From Alphaproteobacteria bacterium (GTDB taxonomy: Bacteria > Pseudomonadota > Alphaproteobacteria > SP197): a stretch of 7,480 nt of DNA. A model generated the notes under the pieces. It ran no database searches. It was not told the origin of the DNA and saw only the letters and a program-made list of their open reading frames with translations. Positions within the stretch are counted from its first letter, which is position 1; the number at the start of each line of letters is the position of its first letter. This document shows positions 5,101-7,480 of this stretch, piece by piece. The DNA is taken from positions 1-7,480 of the forward strand of contig JAJEBJ010000425.1 in assembly GCA_022822575.1 (NCBI GenBank), in the 5' to 3' direction. The position numbers and the translations under genes are program-made.

Positions 5101-7480
5101 ATGGCGACAAACGGCAGACCGCGCGACGAGATGCGCATCCGCTCCGGACACTGCGAACCCATTGCCATCGTCGGCATGGCATGCCGGTTCCCCGGTGCGC
5201 CGGACCTTGCCTCCTTCTGGCGCCTGCTCGATAGGGGCGGAAACGCGGTGGCCGAGATCGACCCTGGTTCGGGCCCCGGCCGCGCAGTCGATCTCTTTCC
5301 CGACGATGCGCGTCGGGGCGACGCCTGCCGCTACGGGGCCTTTGTCGACGACATCGACCGCTTCGATGCCCAGTTCTTCCGCATTTCTCCGGTCGAGGCG
5401 GAAATGCTCGACCCGCAACAACGGATGATGCTGGAGACGAGCTGGCACGCGCTCGAAGACGCCGGGATCGACCCCGAACGGCTCAAGGGGACCCGAACCG
5501 GTGTCTACACCGGAATCAGCACCGACGAGTACCGGATGATGGTCCTCGATTCTGCGCGTCCGGCCGAGGCAGCAGGGTGCCTCTATGCGCTCAGCGGCAC
5601 GAACATGAACGGTTCCGCGGGACGGGTTTCCTTCGTAATGGGGTTGATGGGACCGGCAAAGGCGGTGGACGCCGCCTGCGCCTCGTCCCTGGTGTCCGTG
5701 CACGACGCCGTGGCGGACCTCCAGCAGGGGAAAGCGGATCTCGCGATCGCGGGCGGCGTTCACGCCATGCTGAACGGTCGCGTATACGAGTTGCGTGCCG
5801 ATTCGATGATGTTGTCACCGGACGGTCAGTGCAAGGCATTCGATGCGTCCGCAAACGGCTACGTGAGGGGCGAAGGATGCGGAGTCGTGATCCTGAAGCG
5901 GCTTTGCGAAGCGGAAGCCGATGGGGACCGGATCTGGGCCCTGATCCGGAGCGCGGCCGTCAACCATGGCGGGGCCAGTGCGGGACTGACGGTGCCGAAC
6001 ACCCCGGCGCTGGAGGCCGTGATCGATGCGACTCTCTCCCAGGTCGGCATCCCCCCGACGGCAGTGGACTACCTCGAGGCGCACGGAACCGGAACCACGG
6101 TGGGAGATCCCATTGAGCTCAATGCCGCGGCCGCTGTCTACGGCCGGGAGCGTGCGGCCGACCAACCCCTTCTCGTCGGTTCCGTGAAGACCAACATCGG
6201 CCATCTCGAAGCGGCGTCCGGGGTCGCCGGACTGATCAAGGCGGCGATGGTCGTGAGTTCAGGGGTCATACCGAAACACCTTCACTTCAAGGACCCCAAC
6301 CCGGGTATCGACTGGGATGGCCTGCCGGTGCAGGTGACGACCGAGAAGACAGCGTGGCCGAACCGAAGCGACCAACCCCGGCGGGCGGGCGTCAACTCCT
6401 TCGGCATTTCCGGCACGAATTCTCACCTCCTCCTGGAGGAGCACCGTGGTGACGACCCGAAGCTTGCCGGGAAGCACGACGCCCCCACCGGTCCCTCGCG
6501 GGAGGTGATGGTTGCGCTGCCGGGCGGCATTGCCTCGGCGGGCCTGCCGGAAGCGGAACCCGCTCCGCGGACAACCCGCCTGCTGCCCTTGTCCGGCAAG
6601 ACGGAGCCTGCGCTCCGGGAACTGGCGGGGCGTTACGGGAACTGGCTTTCCGACCGGGTCGGAGCGGGAATGCCGGACGGCGTCGAGGCGGAGGCGCTTC
6701 TTTCCGACATGGCATGGACGGCGTCGGTCGGCCGGAGCCATTTCGACCACCGTTCCGGCGTCGTGTTCCACGACCTCGATTCGTTGCGCACAGCGCTGAA
6801 GGAGGTGGAGGACACAACCGACGGTTCACGTCCACCAGGACGAACGGCCCGGGTCGCGTTCGCCTACACCGGACAGGGCAGCCAGTGGGCCGGCATGGGC
6901 CTCGATCTCTACGAGCGGGAACCGGTGGCCAGAGCGGTCTTGGACCGTTGCGAGGCGGCGTTCCGGGAGCAGCGGGGCGCGTCCCTCCTGGACGTGGTGT
7001 TCGCCCGCGCCGACGGCACCGGGGACCTGAGCGACACGGCGTGGGAGCAGCCCGCCCTCTACGCACTGGAATGCGCGCTGACCGCGCTGTGGTCGAGCGT
7101 AGGTGTCCGGCCCGCGCTCGTGGTGGGGCACAGCGCCGGGGAGATGGCGGCAGCGCATGCGGCGGGCGTTTTCAGCCTTGAGGACGGCATGCGCTTTGCG
7201 GAAACCCGGGGCGCCCTGCTGTCGGCAACGCAAACCGGCGCCATGGCAGCCGTTTTCGCGCCACCAGAACGCGTGGCGCCCCTGGTCGAGGAGATCAACG
7301 CCGAGCTGGCTGGTATCGGCATCAGCGTTTCTGCAGACAATGGAACGCACCAGGTGATCAGCGGCCCTGTCGGAGAAATCGATGTCCTCTCGGAGCGCTT
7401 CGAATCCGAAGGAGTGCGGGTCAGGCGCCTGAACACGACCCGGGCATTCCACAGCGCCCTGGTGGAACCGGCCCTGGAGG
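5101..7480 (+). CDS. Type I polyketide synthase, KS-AT portion (3' end outside window)
   Basis: The frame is open from 5101 through the window edge, giving 793 residues of a multidomain type I polyketide synthase. Residues 1-18 are a short leader without an obvious docking coiled coil. The ketosynthase spans about 19-447: it starts EPIAIVGMACRFPGA, has the nucleophile Cys193 in DAACASS, His328 in EAHGTGT, Lys363 and His368 in KTNIGHLEAASG, and ends GVNSFGISGTNSHLLLEE. All catalytic residues are present, so it should be a condensing KS, not a decarboxylating KSQ or a KS0. A linker with LPLSGK (495-500) leads to the acyltransferase: TGQGSQWAGMG (590-600), Ser678 in GHSAGE, Arg703 (extender carboxylate) and His784 in RAFHS. 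The AFH form, rather than YASH, suggests malonyl-CoA. Later domains (reductive domains, ACP) would follow beyond 7480. A KS at the very N-terminus fits an iterative synthase or a first extender module; the product is unknown. Confidence 0.95.
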   Translation, partial: MATNGRPRDEMRIRSGHCEPIAIVGMACRFPGAPDLASFWRLLDRGGNAVAEIDPGSGPGRAVDLFPDDARRGDACRYGAFVDDIDRFDAQFFRISPVEAEMLDPQQRMMLETSWHALEDAGIDPERLKGTRTGVYTGISTDEYRMMVLDSARPAEAAGCLYALSGTNMNGSAGRVSFVMGLMGPAKAVDAACASSLVSVHDAVADLQQGKADLAIAGGVHAMLNGRVYELRADSMMLSPDGQCKAFDASANGYVRGEGCGVVILKRLCEAEADGDRIWALIRSAAVNHGGASAGLTVPNTPALEAVIDATLSQVGIPPTAVDYLEAHGTGTTVGDPIELNAAAAVYGRERAADQPLLVGSVKTNIGHLEAASGVAGLIKAAMVVSSGVIPKHLHFKDPNPGIDWDGLPVQVTTEKTAWPNRSDQPRRAGVNSFGISGTNSHLLLEEHRGDDPKLAGKHDAPTGPSREVMVALPGGIASAGLPEAEPAPRTTRLLPLSGKTEPALRELAGRYGNWLSDRVGAGMPDGVEAEALLSDMAWTASVGRSHFDHRSGVVFHDLDSLRTALKEVEDTTDGSRPPGRTARVAFAYTGQGSQWAGMGLDLYEREPVARAVLDRCEAAFREQRGASLLDVVFARADGTGDLSDTAWEQPALYALECALTALWSSVGVRPALVVGHSAGEMAAAHAAGVFSLEDGMRFAETRGALLSATQTGAMAAVFAPPERVAPLVEEINAELAGIGISVSADNGTHQVISGPVGEIDVLSERFESEGVRVRRLNTTRAFHSALVEPALE

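Noticed and set aside
4784..5428. 214-codon plus-strand ORF reaching into the polyketide synthase
   Set aside because: More than half overlaps the ketosynthase in a different frame, and its product is Arg/Ser/Pro-rich without a domain.
5011..5763. 250-codon minus-strand ORF
   Set aside because: It is antisense to the ketosynthase-coding region and spans the likely promoter region of the polyketide synthase. No family features were seen.

Overview
The window comes from a GC-rich Gram-negative bacterium. The protein styles (periplasmic binding protein with a Sec signal peptide, Urt/Liv-type ABC transporter) and the GC-rich third codon positions fit a proteobacterium, most likely an alphaproteobacterium. 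That placement is inference; no rRNA or other taxonomic marker is present.

Minus strand, about 1-4405: a tightly packed operon for a urea/short-chain-amide type (Urt-like) branch of the branched-chain amino acid (HAAT) ABC transporters. In transcription order it encodes a periplasmic substrate-binding protein (4405-3185), a LivH/UrtB-like permease with a GTG start (3096-2230), a fused LivM/UrtC-like permease plus UrtD-like ATPase in one polypeptide (2225-381), and a UrtE-like second ATPase (388 to beyond position 1, truncated by the window). Together they would import a small solute across the inner membrane. The binding-protein family and the UrtD-type signature point to urea, an amide or a related nitrogen compound rather than leucine, but the substrate is not proven. 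A perfect 13-bp hairpin lies between the binding-protein and permease genes, as expected where a binding protein must be made in excess.

Middle, about 4406-5100: a divergent intergenic region of roughly 700 bases. It holds a perfect 8-bp dyad (4514-4537), a weak sigma-54-like element on the minus strand (4546-4563), a candidate 66-residue small ORF on the minus strand with a strong ribosome binding site (4725-4525), and clustered TCGGG/CCCGA arms able to form alternative hairpins.

Plus strand, 5101-7480: the 5' end of a large modular type I polyketide synthase gene, still open at the window edge. A complete ketosynthase domain (Cys193, His328, His368) is followed by a KS-AT linker and most of an acyltransferase domain (Ser678, Arg703, His784) whose motifs suggest malonyl-CoA. 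This is probably the edge of a polyketide gene cluster extending to the right. Nothing in the sequence links the polyketide synthase functionally to the transporter apart from the shared divergent regulatory region.
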